Positions 17,533-26,034 of a stretch of 64,000 nt of DNA are shown one piece after another (the first letter of the stretch is position 1; the number at the start of each line of letters is the position of its first letter). The DNA is from Dinghuibacter silviterrae (GTDB taxonomy: Bacteria > Bacteroidota > Bacteroidia > Chitinophagales > Chitinophagaceae), in the NCBI RefSeq assembly GCF_004366355.1, contig NZ_SODV01000002.1, positions 1,652,768 to 1,716,767 on the forward strand, written 5' to 3'. Under the pieces are notes generated by a model. It saw only the letters and a list, made by a program, of their open reading frames with translations, was not told the DNA's origin and searched no databases. Made by a program: the position numbers and the translations under genes.

Positions 17533-20500
17533 GTGCGTTTAAAGACCCTCGAAATAAAAGGATTTAAGAGCTTCGCCGATAAGACGGTGTTGCATTTTGA
17601 CGAAGGCATTACCGGGGTCATCGGCCCGAACGGTTGTGGCAAAAGCAATATCGTCGACTCCATAAGATGGGTGATCGGGGAGCACAAAATGAGTTCCCTC
17701 CGTTCGGAGAACCTCGAAAGCCTTGTATTCAACGGCTCCCGGACCCGTTCGTCCAGCGGCCTGGCCGAGGTGTCCCTGACCTTCGAGAACACCAAGAACC
17801 TCCTCCCCACCGAATTCAACACGGTGACGGTCACCCGCAAGTTTTATAAAAGCGGGGAAAGCGAATACCGCCTCAACGACGTGTCCTGCCGTTTGAAGGA
17901 CATCCACAACCTGTTTATGGACACGGGTGTGTCTACCGACTCCTACGCCATCATCGAGCTCGGGATGGTTGACGACATCATAAAGGACAAAGACAACAGC
18001 CGCCGGCGCATGCTCGAACAGGCCGCCGGTATTTCCATCTATAAAACGCGCAAAAAAGAGGCCCGTCAAAAGCTCGATGCCACCGAGCAAGACCTCGCGC
18101 GGATCGAAGACCTGCTCTTCGAAATCAACAATCAGCTCAAAACCCTGGAAAGCCAGGCCAAAAAAGCCGAAAAGTATTTCGAAGCCAAAAAGGAATACCG
18201 CACCCTCTCCATCGAGCTCGCCAAGGCCTCCCTGGAAGGGTTTAACCTCACCTATAAGGACCTCCACGACCAACAGGAAACGGAGACCGACCGCCGCATC
18301 CAACTGGAAGCCGCCATCGCCCTTGAAGAAGCCACGGTCGAACAGGAGAAGGTGGGTTTTGTGGAAAAGGAACGCGCCCTCCAGTCCCTGCAACACCAAT
18401 ACAACGATTTGGTCCAGGAGCTGCGCACCAAGGAGAACGAAAAGAACCTCGCCTCCCAGCGGCTCCACTACCTCAAGGAACGTGAACTCAATACCCGTGA
18501 TTTCCTCGATAAATCATTAAGCCAGCTCAAGGGCCTCGAAGAAAGCATCGGCTTCTCCGGCCAGCAGGTCACCGAGGAACAGGAGCGCCTCGAAGAAAGC
18601 CGCGACCGTCTCGACGACCTCAAAGCAGGCGTGGAGGACAAGCGCTACATCTTTGACGACAAACGCACCGCCACCGACCTCCTTCGCAAGGAGAACCAGG
18701 CCCTCCAGCGCCAACAGTTCGACGCCGAGAAAAACGTCGCCGTCGCCGATACCTCCATCCTCAACCTGCAGCGCGGCGTCCACCAGCTTCGGGACGAACA
18801 GGCCCAGAGCCGCGACCAGATCACGCGCTTCGAACAGGAAAAGGTCGCCAAGGAAGCCGAACTCGCCGCCAAAAAGACCGAGCTCGAAAACCTCCAGGCC
18901 CAACACGAACACGCCAAGGCCCAGATCCTCCAAACCCAGGAACGCGTCGAACAACTGCGTCTCCAGCTCGCCGATGAAGGCCGCAAGCTCGACGCCCGCC
19001 GCAACGAACACGACCTCCTGAAAAGCCTCATCGACAACATGGAGGGCTACCCCGAAAGCGTCAAGTTCCTCCACAACAACAAGGGCTGGAACCACGAGGC
19101 GCCCATCCTTTCGGACATCATTTATGTGAAGGAAGAATACCGCGCCGCCGTCGAGAATGTGCTCGAACCTTACCTCAACTATTACGTGGTGAACAACCTC
19201 GCTGAAGGGCTGCAGGCCGTTCACCTCCTCGACGATAACAAGAAAGGCAAGGCTAACTTCTTCCTGCTCGACCAGTTCGGTGACGCCGCTTCCACCGCCC
19301 CGCACCAACCCTCCGGGACGCTGCCGTCTCTGGATGTCGTCGAAGTCGACCCCCGGTATAGCACGCTTGTGCACCACCTTTTGGGCAACGTCTTCATCGC
19401 CGAAACCGAAGACGCCCTCTACCACAGCAACGGCGCCGTCGTCCTCGAAAAGACCGGTAAATACGTCAAGGGCCACTACAGCCTCACCGGCGGCAGCGTA
19501 GGCCTTTTCGAAGGCAAAAAAATCGGTCGCGCCAAAAACCTCGAAAAACTCGCCGGGCAGATCGACGCCCAGGAACGCGTCGTGTCCGGCATCAAGGAAC
19601 AGATACAGGCCCGTCACCAGGAAGTCGCCCACTACACCGGCCAGCTCAGGGAACAGGCCATCCGCCAGACCCAGCAGGAGATCAACCAGCTCACCAACCA
19701 GGCCTACGCCCTGCAAAACAAGCTCGAAAACCTCCACAGCCAGGAAGCCGCGGGCGCCCGCCGTCTCGAAGACCTGGAAGACAACCTCCAGCGCACCAAC
19801 GACAACGTCAGCGACCAACGCGACCTCCTCGAACGCCTCAATGCCCAGCTCGAAGAACTCTCTTTACGCATGCAAGGCGCCGAGGAAGCTTATGCACGGG
19901 CCGAGCAGGAATATAATTTTTCCCAGGCCCAATACAACGAAGCCAACCTCCACCTCACCCGTCAGCAAAGCAAGGTCACTGCGCTAAAACAAGAGCTCGA
20001 TTTCAAAAACAACCAGCTCCGCGACCTCCAGGGGCAGGTCGAGCAAAACAACGCCCACCTCGCCGACACCACCCGCCAGATCGAGGAATCCGGGGACGCC
20101 CTCCAGGACTCCCACGAAAGCCTCGTCGACCTCATGCGCCGGAAAGAAGAAGCCGAACACCAGGTTAACACCTCCGAGCAAGCCTACTACAACCTCCGCA
20201 ACAGCCTCGCCGAAAAAGAAAGCGAGCTCCGCCATAAACAAAAGTCAAAGGAACAAGTCGACTTCCTCCTCGGCCAGCTAAAAGACAAGGTTTCCGAGCT
20301 CAAGCTCCAGCTCGCCGGCATCAAGGAACGCCTCAGCGTCGAATTCCGCGTCGACCTCGACGCCATCATCGACGAAGAGCGCGAAACCGACACCTCCGTC
20401 GAAGACCTCACCGCCGCCGCCGAACGCCTCAAAAAGCGTATGGAAAATATGGGCGAGGTCAACCCCACCGCCATCGAAGCCTTCCAGGAAATGAAAAAAC

Positions 20501-21057
20501 GGTACGAGTTCATCCTGGAGCAAAAGAACGACCTCGTTACCGCCAAAGACTCCCTCCTCCAAACCATCCAGGAAGTCGAGTCCACCGCCAACCAGAAGTT
20601 CCTCGACACCTTCAACGCCGTCCGCGAGAACTTCCAGCGCGTCTTCAAAGCCCTCTTCACCGAAGAAGACACCGCCGACATCATCCTCGAAAACCCCGAG
20701 AACCTCGCCGAAACCACCATAGACATCATCGCCAAGCCCAAAGGCAAACGTCCGTCTTCCATCACCCAGCTCAGCGGCGGTGAAAAGACCCTGACCTCCA
20801 CCGCCCTGCTCTTCGCGATCTACCTCATCAAGCCCGCGCCCTTCTGTATCCTCGACGAAGTCGACGCCCCTCTCGACGACGCCAACGTCGGCAAGTTCAC
20901 CCAGATGATCCGCAAATTCAGCGAGAACTCCCAATTCATCATCATCACCCACAACAAAACCACCATGTCCACCGTCGACGTCATTTACGGGGTCACCATG
21001 CAGGAGCCGGGCGTGAGTAAGCTCGTGCCGGTGGATTTCAGGACGTTGAGTAACTAG
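17533..21057 (+). CDS. smc: chromosome segregation protein SMC
   Basis: Ring-forming ATPase that compacts and resolves chromosomes. The GTG at 17533 is chosen because MRLKTLEIKGFKSFADKTV is the standard N-terminus; the 22 codons upstream do not resemble the family. With that start the protein is 1174 residues. The Walker A is GPNGCGKSN (31-39). Long coiled coils flank a hinge near 500-650 (around EAPILSDIIYVKEEYRAAV). The C-terminal head holds the signature LSGGEKTLTSTA and the Walker B ILDEVDAPLDDANV. scpA and scpB are not in the window. Its stop codon lies in a hairpin shared with the convergent ORF6N gene. Confidence 0.97.
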   Translation: MRLKTLEIKGFKSFADKTVLHFDEGITGVIGPNGCGKSNIVDSIRWVIGEHKMSSLRSENLESLVFNGSRTRSSSGLAEVSLTFENTKNLLPTEFNTVTVTRKFYKSGESEYRLNDVSCRLKDIHNLFMDTGVSTDSYAIIELGMVDDIIKDKDNSRRRMLEQAAGISIYKTRKKEARQKLDATEQDLARIEDLLFEINNQLKTLESQAKKAEKYFEAKKEYRTLSIELAKASLEGFNLTYKDLHDQQETETDRRIQLEAAIALEEATVEQEKVGFVEKERALQSLQHQYNDLVQELRTKENEKNLASQRLHYLKERELNTRDFLDKSLSQLKGLEESIGFSGQQVTEEQERLEESRDRLDDLKAGVEDKRYIFDDKRTATDLLRKENQALQRQQFDAEKNVAVADTSILNLQRGVHQLRDEQAQSRDQITRFEQEKVAKEAELAAKKTELENLQAQHEHAKAQILQTQERVEQLRLQLADEGRKLDARRNEHDLLKSLIDNMEGYPESVKFLHNNKGWNHEAPILSDIIYVKEEYRAAVENVLEPYLNYYVVNNLAEGLQAVHLLDDNKKGKANFFLLDQFGDAASTAPHQPSGTLPSLDVVEVDPRYSTLVHHLLGNVFIAETEDALYHSNGAVVLEKTGKYVKGHYSLTGGSVGLFEGKKIGRAKNLEKLAGQIDAQERVVSGIKEQIQARHQEVAHYTGQLREQAIRQTQQEINQLTNQAYALQNKLENLHSQEAAGARRLEDLEDNLQRTNDNVSDQRDLLERLNAQLEELSLRMQGAEEAYARAEQEYNFSQAQYNEANLHLTRQQSKVTALKQELDFKNNQLRDLQGQVEQNNAHLADTTRQIEESGDALQDSHESLVDLMRRKEEAEHQVNTSEQAYYNLRNSLAEKESELRHKQKSKEQVDFLLGQLKDKVSELKLQLAGIKERLSVEFRVDLDAIIDEERETDTSVEDLTAAAERLKKRMENMGEVNPTAIEAFQEMKKRYEFILEQKNDLVTAKDSLLQTIQEVESTANQKFLDTFNAVRENFQRVFKALFTEEDTADIILENPENLAETTIDIIAKPKGKRPSSITQLSGGEKTLTSTALLFAIYLIKPAPFCILDEVDAPLDDANVGKFTQMIRKFSENSQFIIITHNKTTMSTVDVIYGVTMQEPGVSKLVPVDFRTLSN

Positions 21058-21072
21058 CGCGCCCTCGCGCTA
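21055..21072. repeat. palindromic hairpin at the smc/ORF6N convergent junction
   Basis: TAGCGCG, loop CCCT, then CGCGCTA: a perfect 7-bp stem. The left arm begins with the smc stop codon and the right arm ends with the complement of the ORF6N stop codon. No T-tract follows on either side, so it is not a canonical terminator, but it could protect 3' ends. Confidence 0.6.
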
Positions 21073-21594
21073 CGCCTTAAACCCGATCATCTGCCGCGCC
21101 GGCCGCGCCGGGTTCAGCAATTCCTTCAGATACCTGAAGATCTCCTCAATCTCAGCATCGTGTCCCGTTACCCGGCGATCCAACTGCTCCAGCTTTAGCA
21201 GGATTTCTTGATTGCTGACCCACATTTCCCGCATACGGGTGAAGACACGGATGATCTGGATGTTCACTTTGATGGCTCGTTCGCTGTTTAGGATGCAGGA
21301 CAACATGGTTACGCCCTGTTCTGTAAATGCCAGTGGCATATACCTCCTGCCACCCCAACTTGAGGTAACAATTTGTGACCTCAAGTTGGCGAACTCATCT
21401 TTTGTCAGCTCAAACATAAAATCGGTGGGGAAGCGTTTGAGGTTTCGCCGTACAGCTTGTTTGAGCGCTTTCGTCTCTACACCGTAAAGAATAGCCAGGT
21501 CGTAATCGATCATAACCTTCTGTCCTCTAATTACATAAATGCTGCTCATGACAGTTTCGTCCGTTACCGCGGCCGATTGTGTTTCCTTTTCCAT
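21070..21594 (-). CDS. ORF6N domain-containing protein
   Basis: KilA-N-like DNA-binding-domain protein of the ORF6N group, 174 residues. The domain occupies about residues 15-105, with IYVIRGQKVMIDYDLAILYG, LKRFPTDFMFELT and MPLAFTEQGVTMLS. The C-terminal third is a predicted helix/coil. Such proteins are common in phages and in scattered single copies in Bacteroidota chromosomes; the role is unknown. The segment coding NLRSQIVTSSW contains a 15-bp inverted repeat (21355-21389), echoed in the intergenic region upstream of the gene. Base composition here is lower in GC than in neighbouring smc, which suggests acquisition. Confidence 0.85.
   Translation of the reverse strand: MEKETQSAAVTDETVMSSIYVIRGQKVMIDYDLAILYGVETKALKQAVRRNLKRFPTDFMFELTKDEFANLRSQIVTSSWGGRRYMPLAFTEQGVTMLSCILNSERAIKVNIQIIRVFTRMREMWVSNQEILLKLEQLDRRVTGHDAEIEEIFRYLKELLNPARPARQMIGFKA
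21355..21389. repeat. 15-bp inverted repeat inside the ORF6N coding region
   Basis: CCAACTTGAGGTAAC, spacer AATTT, then GTGACCTCAAGTTGG: 14 of 15 positions pair. It encodes the conserved NLRSQIVTSSW stretch on the minus strand. A diverged copy occurs at 21737-21767. Confidence 0.7.
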
Positions 21595-21922
21595 ACCTCA
21601 AAATTGGAAAAGTTGCCCCTACCAAACATCAAATGTGCACAAAATATTTTTATTATCACTATATGTTTCTATATGGAAACCAGTAGAAACTCCGGGTAAC
21701 ATGGGGTGCCAAATCCACACCTCAAGACGGCGCCGGAATTGGAGGTCACCATTTGTGACCTCCAGTTGGGAAGGCTGACTGTAGGAGCATTTTGACAAAC
21801 TTCGTCACCACAAACAAATCCAAACATTAGCCAAAAAAGTATTACATCAGCGATCCTGATGTTATTATTTTTATCCCACATCCGAGGCCTCGACATAACC
21901 AACCTTTACAATTGCTTGCTGT
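21595..21922. other. 328-base gap with an ORF6N-like remnant
   Basis: No complete gene seen. The gap is AT-richer than its surroundings. It contains the diverged ORF6N palindrome described separately and presumably the divergent promoters of the ORF6N and GH5 genes, but no clear promoter box was identified. Confidence 0.5.
21731..21775 (-). pseudogene. diverged ORF6N core fragment / palindrome copy
   Basis: On the minus strand the codons read PNWRSQMVTSNSGA, matching NLRSQIVTSSWGG of the intact ORF6N protein, with no further similarity on either side. The DNA forms AATTGGAGGTCAC, spacer CATTT, then GTGACCTCCAGTT (12 of 13 pair). It may be the relic of a second ORF6N gene, a small dispersed palindromic element, or an operator. 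The choice is open. Confidence 0.4.
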
Positions 21923-22858
21923 ATGATTATGAAATATACATGCTGTGCACTGATCGGCACAGCGTTGCTGGCATCGTGCGGAAAGCCCACACTGACGCAG
22001 GACACAGGCGTAACGGAACCGAGGGCGGTCACAGCCGGTCTCGGCGACGGCGTCAACCTGCAGCCGTCTTACTATAATAGTGGAAACGTCACTTTTGGAT
22101 GGTCTCTGATGAAGGCGAACATGAAGATCAAAACCGTGCGCATCGAAATCGAGCCGGGCGTCAGCATCAGCACCGCGGCGAGCTGGATCAGCCAGGCAAA
22201 AAGCAACGGTTTTGCGATCATCGCCACCTACCACAAGGCCTCCGTCCTTGGTTCGGACAACGTTTCCGATCTGCTCGCGGCGGCCAACTGGTGGAAGGCC
22301 AATTACGCCACGCTGGCAAAATCGGGTTCGTTTACCGTCAACCTGATGAACGAATGGGGAGACCACAACCTTACGGCCAGTGCTTATGCCAGTGCGTACA
22401 ACCAGGCCATCGCGATCGTACGCACCGTGTATAGCGGGACCATCATCATCGATTGCCCGGGCTGGGGACAGGAAACGCATATTGCAGCCGAGGCGATCTT
22501 GGGCACCGGCGGGATCACCAAAATCAGCGATACGAAGATCCTGCCCTCGGTCCACGTTTATCCGAACGGCTGGAACCAGGCGCTGAACCACTGGCTCCAG
22601 AACTCGGACCTGGACGACCTCGCCACGGCCGGCAGGGGCGGTATCATCGGGGAGTTTGGGAATTCGCCCTCGGGCAGCGCCAACTGGTCGGGGATCGTCA
22701 CTTATGCCAAATCCACCAAGGGCTGGACCGTCATGGCCTGGGCCTGGAACGGCGACGGCGGGTCTATGAATATGGTGACGCCCGCCTGGGATGCAAACCC
22801 CACGGCGTCTTCTTATAGCGAAAGCAGCTACTTTACTACTGTATACAACCTTCTTTAG
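21923..22858 (+). CDS. GH5-family glycoside hydrolase lipoprotein (mannanase/cellulase-like)
   Basis: Retaining endo-glycosidase of the GH5 type, 311 residues, with a lipoprotein signal (lipobox LLASC). The barrel carries the predicted acid/base E144 in NLMNEWGDHN and nucleophile E244 in IIGEFGNS. HVYPNGWNQ and the aromatic VMAWAWNGDG strand are typical of beta-mannanases and endoglucanases. The start may be residue 1 or 3. It stands alone between the ORF6N remnant and a strong terminator, so it is monocistronic. It probably acts at the cell surface on mannan or glucan; the exact specificity is not readable. Confidence 0.85.
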   Translation: MIMKYTCCALIGTALLASCGKPTLTQDTGVTEPRAVTAGLGDGVNLQPSYYNSGNVTFGWSLMKANMKIKTVRIEIEPGVSISTAASWISQAKSNGFAIIATYHKASVLGSDNVSDLLAAANWWKANYATLAKSGSFTVNLMNEWGDHNLTASAYASAYNQAIAIVRTVYSGTIIIDCPGWGQETHIAAEAILGTGGITKISDTKILPSVHVYPNGWNQALNHWLQNSDLDDLATAGRGGIIGEFGNSPSGSANWSGIVTYAKSTKGWTVMAWAWNGDGGSMNMVTPAWDANPTASSYSESSYFTTVYNLL

Positions 22859-22880
22859 GGTATATGACTACGGGCACGAT

Positions 22881-22904
22881 AGCCTCCTTCGGGAGGCTTT
22901 TTTT
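22881..22904 (+). terminator. intrinsic terminator after the GH5 gene
   Basis: AGCCTCC, loop TTCG, then GGAGGCT followed by TTTTTT: a textbook rho-independent terminator 22 bases after the GH5 stop. Its T-tract touches the 3' end of the convergent DUF302 gene. Confidence 0.92.
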
Positions 22905-23298
22905 ATGTCCCCGTCACGAGCTGCACCATACTCGAAAAATCGATCTTTCGCCCCATTTCTTCGGTCAGCCCATACCGTTCCTGCAGGTAAGAAGGCTCGT
23001 TATAGGCAAGCCACACCTCCCCCTCTTCCTCCCATGCGAGGAGCTTCAGCGGCAGGTCGAGTGCGGACAATGGAAATGCCTCCATCAGCGGCGTGCCCGC
23101 CTTGGGGTTGCCAAAAACAAGGAGCTCGGTCGGTCGCAGGTCGAGCCCCGCTTTCCGTGCTTCGGCCTGTTGGTCGATACGTGCAAAGACACCGATACCT
23201 TTGACGGCCAGCAATTCCTGGAACCGGTCCAGGGATTCTTTTACCGAGTGGGGGCTTTTCCGGCGGACGATCCCGCGCGCGCTGTATTCAGTACTCAT
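22903..23298 (-). CDS. DUF302 domain protein
   Basis: 131-residue cytoplasmic protein with no signal peptide. The DUF302 core spans about 15-125: SVKESLDRFQELLAVKGIGVFARID, then a loop leading to TELLVFGNPKAGTPLM and LPLKLLAWEEEGEVWLAYN. In other bacteria DUF302 proteins are small stand-alone domains, sometimes metal- or stress-linked; the function is unknown. It is divergent from coaD with 51 bases between the starts. Confidence 0.88.
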   Translation of the reverse strand: MSTEYSARGIVRRKSPHSVKESLDRFQELLAVKGIGVFARIDQQAEARKAGLDLRPTELLVFGNPKAGTPLMEAFPLSALDLPLKLLAWEEEGEVWLAYNEPSYLQERYGLTEEMGRKIDFSSMVQLVTGT

Positions 23299-23349
23299 AT
23301 TGCGAGGATTGGTTGTAATTTACACTATATTCGCTGCGAATCACCATCC

Positions 23350-23862
23350 ATGGAACGTATTGCGCTATTCCCCGGGACCTTCGATCCGGTAACCCTGGGC
23401 CATCTGGACATCATCCATCGGGCACTTCCCCTTTTCGACCGGCTTTTTATCGGGATTGGAACCAACATCAGCAAGGTGCCCATGTTCTCCAACGAACAGC
23501 GGCTGGAATGGTTTAACGAGATCTTCAGGGACGAGCCCCGGATCGAAACCGTGGTCTACGACGGGCTGACTGTCGAGTGCTGCCGAAGGGTGGGGGCCTC
23601 TTATATCGTGAGGGGCATCCGCTATGTCAACGATTTCGAATACGAAAAGGCCATTGCCGACATGAACCGCAGCCTGGAGGGACACATCGAAACGGTATTC
23701 CTGACCTGTCTGCCGGAGTTCACGTCTGTGGCCTCCACACTGGTCCGCGACGTCTTGCGCAATGGCGGAGATGTGGCCAAATTCCTGCCCCCGGCGGTAG
23801 TAAAGTCGCTGGCGGCGGCCAAGGCAGCCGAGCCCACCGAGGCGGCGGCGCCGAAAAAATAA
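23350..23862 (+). CDS. coaD: phosphopantetheine adenylyltransferase
   Basis: Transfers AMP from ATP to 4'-phosphopantetheine, the penultimate step of coenzyme A synthesis. The ATG at 23350 gives MERIALFPGTFDPVTLGH, where TLGH is the (T/H)xGH nucleotidyl-transfer motif. Further family blocks are SYIVRGIRYVNDFEYE and FTSVASTLVRDV. The protein is 170 residues, slightly long because of an Ala/Glu/Lys tail (AAAKAAEPTEAAAPKK). Codons before 23350 read antisense to DUF302 and are rejected. It is followed 5 bases later by the thioesterase gene. Confidence 0.96.
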   Translation: MERIALFPGTFDPVTLGHLDIIHRALPLFDRLFIGIGTNISKVPMFSNEQRLEWFNEIFRDEPRIETVVYDGLTVECCRRVGASYIVRGIRYVNDFEYEKAIADMNRSLEGHIETVFLTCLPEFTSVASTLVRDVLRNGGDVAKFLPPAVVKSLAAAKAAEPTEAAAPKK

Positions 23863-23867
23863 CGCCC

Positions 23868-24305
23868 ATGCCTTCCATCTGGCTCAACCCCGGCGTCACC
23901 ATCGCCGACATACAACCCCTGAGCGACCGCACCATGGCCGGTCACTTAGGCATTCTTTTCACCGAAATCGGAAACAACTTTCTGACGGGCACCATGCCGG
24001 TGGATCATCGCACCCATCAACCCGCAGGTCTTTTGCACGGCGGCGCCTCCTGCGTCCTCGCGGAAACTTTGGGGAGCGTGGCTTCCTACCTGGTGATCGA
24101 CCCCACACAAGCTCAACCCGTCGGCCTGGAAATCAATGCCAACCACATCCGCGGCGTGCGGTCGGGGTTGGTGACGGGTACCGCCACGTCGATTCATCTG
24201 GGGAAAACAACCCACGTCTGGGATATTCGCATCAGGGATGAAGGGGGGCACCTCGTGTGTATCAGCCGGCTCACGGTGGCGATCATTCGCCCGCAGAAGC
24301 CATAG
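23868..24305 (+). CDS. hotdog-fold thioesterase (PaaI/MenI type)
   Basis: 145-residue single hotdog domain that would hydrolyse small acyl- or aryl-CoA thioesters in the cytoplasm. Family markers are QPAGLLHGGASCVLAETLGS, where the Asp/Glu in the central helix is the catalytic carboxylate, and a late GKTTHVWDIRIRDEGG strand. The start is the ATG at 23868; the longer upstream frame is antisense to coaD. In this context it may serve menaquinone synthesis (DHNA-CoA hydrolysis), but no men genes are nearby. Its 3' end overlaps the convergent Nudix gene by 23 bases. Confidence 0.88.
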   Translation: MPSIWLNPGVTIADIQPLSDRTMAGHLGILFTEIGNNFLTGTMPVDHRTHQPAGLLHGGASCVLAETLGSVASYLVIDPTQAQPVGLEINANHIRGVRSGLVTGTATSIHLGKTTHVWDIRIRDEGGHLVCISRLTVAIIRPQKP

Positions 24306-24921
24306 AACCCGCCCGCAGCACGTCTCTCACCGAAGGAAACGTCTCTACCATATACGGCGCCAGGTCCTTGCGCGCGACCCACTTGATCTCGTGAATGTCT
24401 TCGATCGTTTGCGGAACGAGGTGTTCTGACGAGGCGGCCTTCATCCGGTACCAATAGGATTCTTTCAGGACCTCGTGGCCGTAGTCGTTGTAGGTATGAT
24501 ACGTGGTCAACAAAAAGGCGCCCAAAGATGCGGCCTGTAACCCGGTCTCCTCATGGACCTCACGAAGCGCGCATTGTTCGATCGTTTCACCCGGGTCGAG
24601 TTTGCCCTTGGGCAGGTCCCATTTGCCCCGGCGATGGATAAGGAGCACTTCGTGTGCTTCATTTTCCACCAAACCACCGCCCGCTTTGACGATGGTGAAG
24701 TGTTTCCAGAATGCCTTCTTCAGCACGTCGAGTTTCGAGTGCCAGAGGATACCCGCCTGGTAGTCGGGTTTGACGATCTCGTGGAGCAACGACTTGATGG
24801 CCGGGCCGGAGACCTCGTCCAGGAAAATGGTGTCGGGATGGTGCAGGTATTCGTGCAGCGTATCGTCGATCTCGTCGCACAGAAAAACCGGTTTCTCCCC
24901 GAAGTAGATTTTAATATACAT
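24283..24921 (-). CDS. Nudix hydrolase
   Basis: Active-type Nudix pyrophosphohydrolase, 212 residues from the ATG at 24919-24921. The Nudix box is intact: GKLDPGETIEQ followed by CALREVHEETGL, with all three catalytic glutamates. An unusual N-terminal domain of about 85 residues (MYIKIYFGEKPVFLCDEID onward) precedes the Nudix fold, as in many Bacteroidota homologues. Substrate is unknown. It is divergent from pyrE, and its start codon overlaps the candidate pyrE promoter box. Confidence 0.9.
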   Translation of the reverse strand: MYIKIYFGEKPVFLCDEIDDTLHEYLHHPDTIFLDEVSGPAIKSLLHEIVKPDYQAGILWHSKLDVLKKAFWKHFTIVKAGGGLVENEAHEVLLIHRRGKWDLPKGKLDPGETIEQCALREVHEETGLQAASLGAFLLTTYHTYNDYGHEVLKESYWYRMKAASSEHLVPQTIEDIHEIKWVARKDLAPYMVETFPSVRDVLRAGSMASAGE

Positions 24922-24928
24922 ACCTTTG
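24921..24928 (+). promoter_or_regulatory. candidate -7 box of pyrE (near-leaderless)
   Basis: TACCTTTG matches TAnnTTTG and ends only 6 bases before the pyrE ATG at 24935, implying a very short or absent 5' leader. Confidence 0.5.
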
Positions 24929-24934
24929 CGCTGT

Positions 24935-25564
24935 ATGACCAATCAAAAGGCTGTAGCCGAAAGGCTTCTGCAAATTAACGCCATTCGGTTGAATCCCGAA
25001 AGTCCGTTTACCTGGACGAGCGGCTGGAAAAGCCCGATCTACTGTGACAACCGGAAAGCCCTTGGGTTTCCCCCGGTCCGGGAGTTCATCAAAAGCGAGT
25101 TTTGCAACCTCATCTTTACCGAGCTGGAAGACGCCGGGGTCCTGGCCGGGGTAGCCACCGCCGGGATCGCCTGGGGGGCCATGGCCGCCGACCAACTGAA
25201 ACTGCCCTACGTCTATGTCCGCTCCAAACCCAAGGAACACGGGCTGGGCAACCAGATCGAGGGGCACTTCGAACCCGGCCAGAAGACGGTGGTCGTCGAG
25301 GATCTTTTTTCTACAGGGAAAAGTAGTTTGGAAGCCGTCGCCGTTCTTCGTCAGGCCGGCGCCGAGGTGATCGGTGCGGTAGGTATTTTCGACTATGGCT
25401 TCGACACGGCCAGGGACGCCTTTGCCGCGGCCGGGGTACCCTACTACGCCCTGAGCAACTACGCCACCCTGATCGAACTGGCTGTCGAACGCGGCCTCGT
25501 CAATCCCAGCCAGCAGGCGTTGCTGATGGAATGGAGGCAAAACCCGGCCTTATGGGGCAAATGA
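24935..25564 (+). CDS. pyrE: orotate phosphoribosyltransferase
   Basis: Joins orotate and PRPP to make orotidine 5'-monophosphate in pyrimidine synthesis. The 209-residue protein carries the type I PRTase fold: FTWTSGWKSPIYCDNR at the orotate site, the ATAGIAWG loop, VRSKPKEHGLGNQIEG on the flexible hood loop, and the PRPP motif VVVEDLFSTGKSS. The start is the ATG at 24935 just after the TACCTTTG promoter box; an in-frame ATG three codons earlier is less likely. A signal-peptide HMA gene follows. Confidence 0.96.
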   Translation: MTNQKAVAERLLQINAIRLNPESPFTWTSGWKSPIYCDNRKALGFPPVREFIKSEFCNLIFTELEDAGVLAGVATAGIAWGAMAADQLKLPYVYVRSKPKEHGLGNQIEGHFEPGQKTVVVEDLFSTGKSSLEAVAVLRQAGAEVIGAVGIFDYGFDTARDAFAAAGVPYYALSNYATLIELAVERGLVNPSQQALLMEWRQNPALWGK

Positions 25565-25608
25565 GCGGCACCCCAAAAAGTCGTAACTTAGGACAAAACG
25601 AACCCTAT

Positions 25609-25980
25609 ATGCGGCACATCAGAACAATCCTTCTTGGCCTCATCGGCCTGGCCTTTGCCACCGGCGCATCCGCCCAGATGAAGGACAAGGTAACGGATAC
25701 CCTCAAGACCCCCACCGTCCAGTGCGAGATGTGCAAAAAGCGCATCGAAGACTATATGAGCCACGAGGACGGGATCACCAAGATCAACGTGGACTGGCGC
25801 AAGAAGATCACCATCGTGACCTACCAAACTTCCCGGACGAATATCGAGAACATCAAGACCGCAATCGCTAACGTCGGCTATGACGCGGGCGACGTAACCG
25901 CGAATCCGGATTCCTATAAGGCTTTACCGCTGTGCTGTAAGAAACCCGAAGACGGCGGCGGCATGCCGAAGAGGCAATAG
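25609..25980 (+). CDS. periplasmic heavy-metal-associated (HMA) domain protein
   Basis: Small secreted HMA-like domain. The preferred ATG at 25609 begins the signal peptide (MRHIRTILLGLIGLAFATG, then ASA-Q). An in-frame ATG at 25561, inside the ATGA overlap with the pyrE stop, would add 16 polar residues. The CxxC metal site is VQCEMCKKRIEDY. The ferredoxin-like strand pattern continues to IKTAIANVGYDAGD. A second cysteine pair (LCCKKPED) lies near the C-terminus. The likely role is Cu(I) or similar metal binding in the periplasm. Confidence 0.88.
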   Translation: MRHIRTILLGLIGLAFATGASAQMKDKVTDTLKTPTVQCEMCKKRIEDYMSHEDGITKINVDWRKKITIVTYQTSRTNIENIKTAIANVGYDAGDVTANPDSYKALPLCCKKPEDGGGMPKRQ

Positions 25981-25983
25981 CGC

Positions 25984-26021
25984 CCGCGCGAAGCGCGGAA
26001 AATGCGGCGGCGCGCGCCGCC
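25984..26021. repeat. GC-rich double hairpin at a convergent gene junction
   Basis: Two adjacent structures: CCGCGC-GAA-GCGCGG (25984-25998) and the perfect 16-bp palindrome GGCGGCGCGCGCCGCC (26006-26021). They fill the gap between the convergent HMA and LEA-type genes. No T-tract is present. Similar GC-rich hairpins occur at several other gene ends in the window. Confidence 0.65.
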
Positions 26022-26034
26022 CGCGAAGCGCCCC

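Noticed and set aside
18517-19818. 433-codon minus-strand frame within smc
   Set aside because: Val/Leu/Gly-rich translation antisense to a coiled coil; arises from GC-rich third codon positions.
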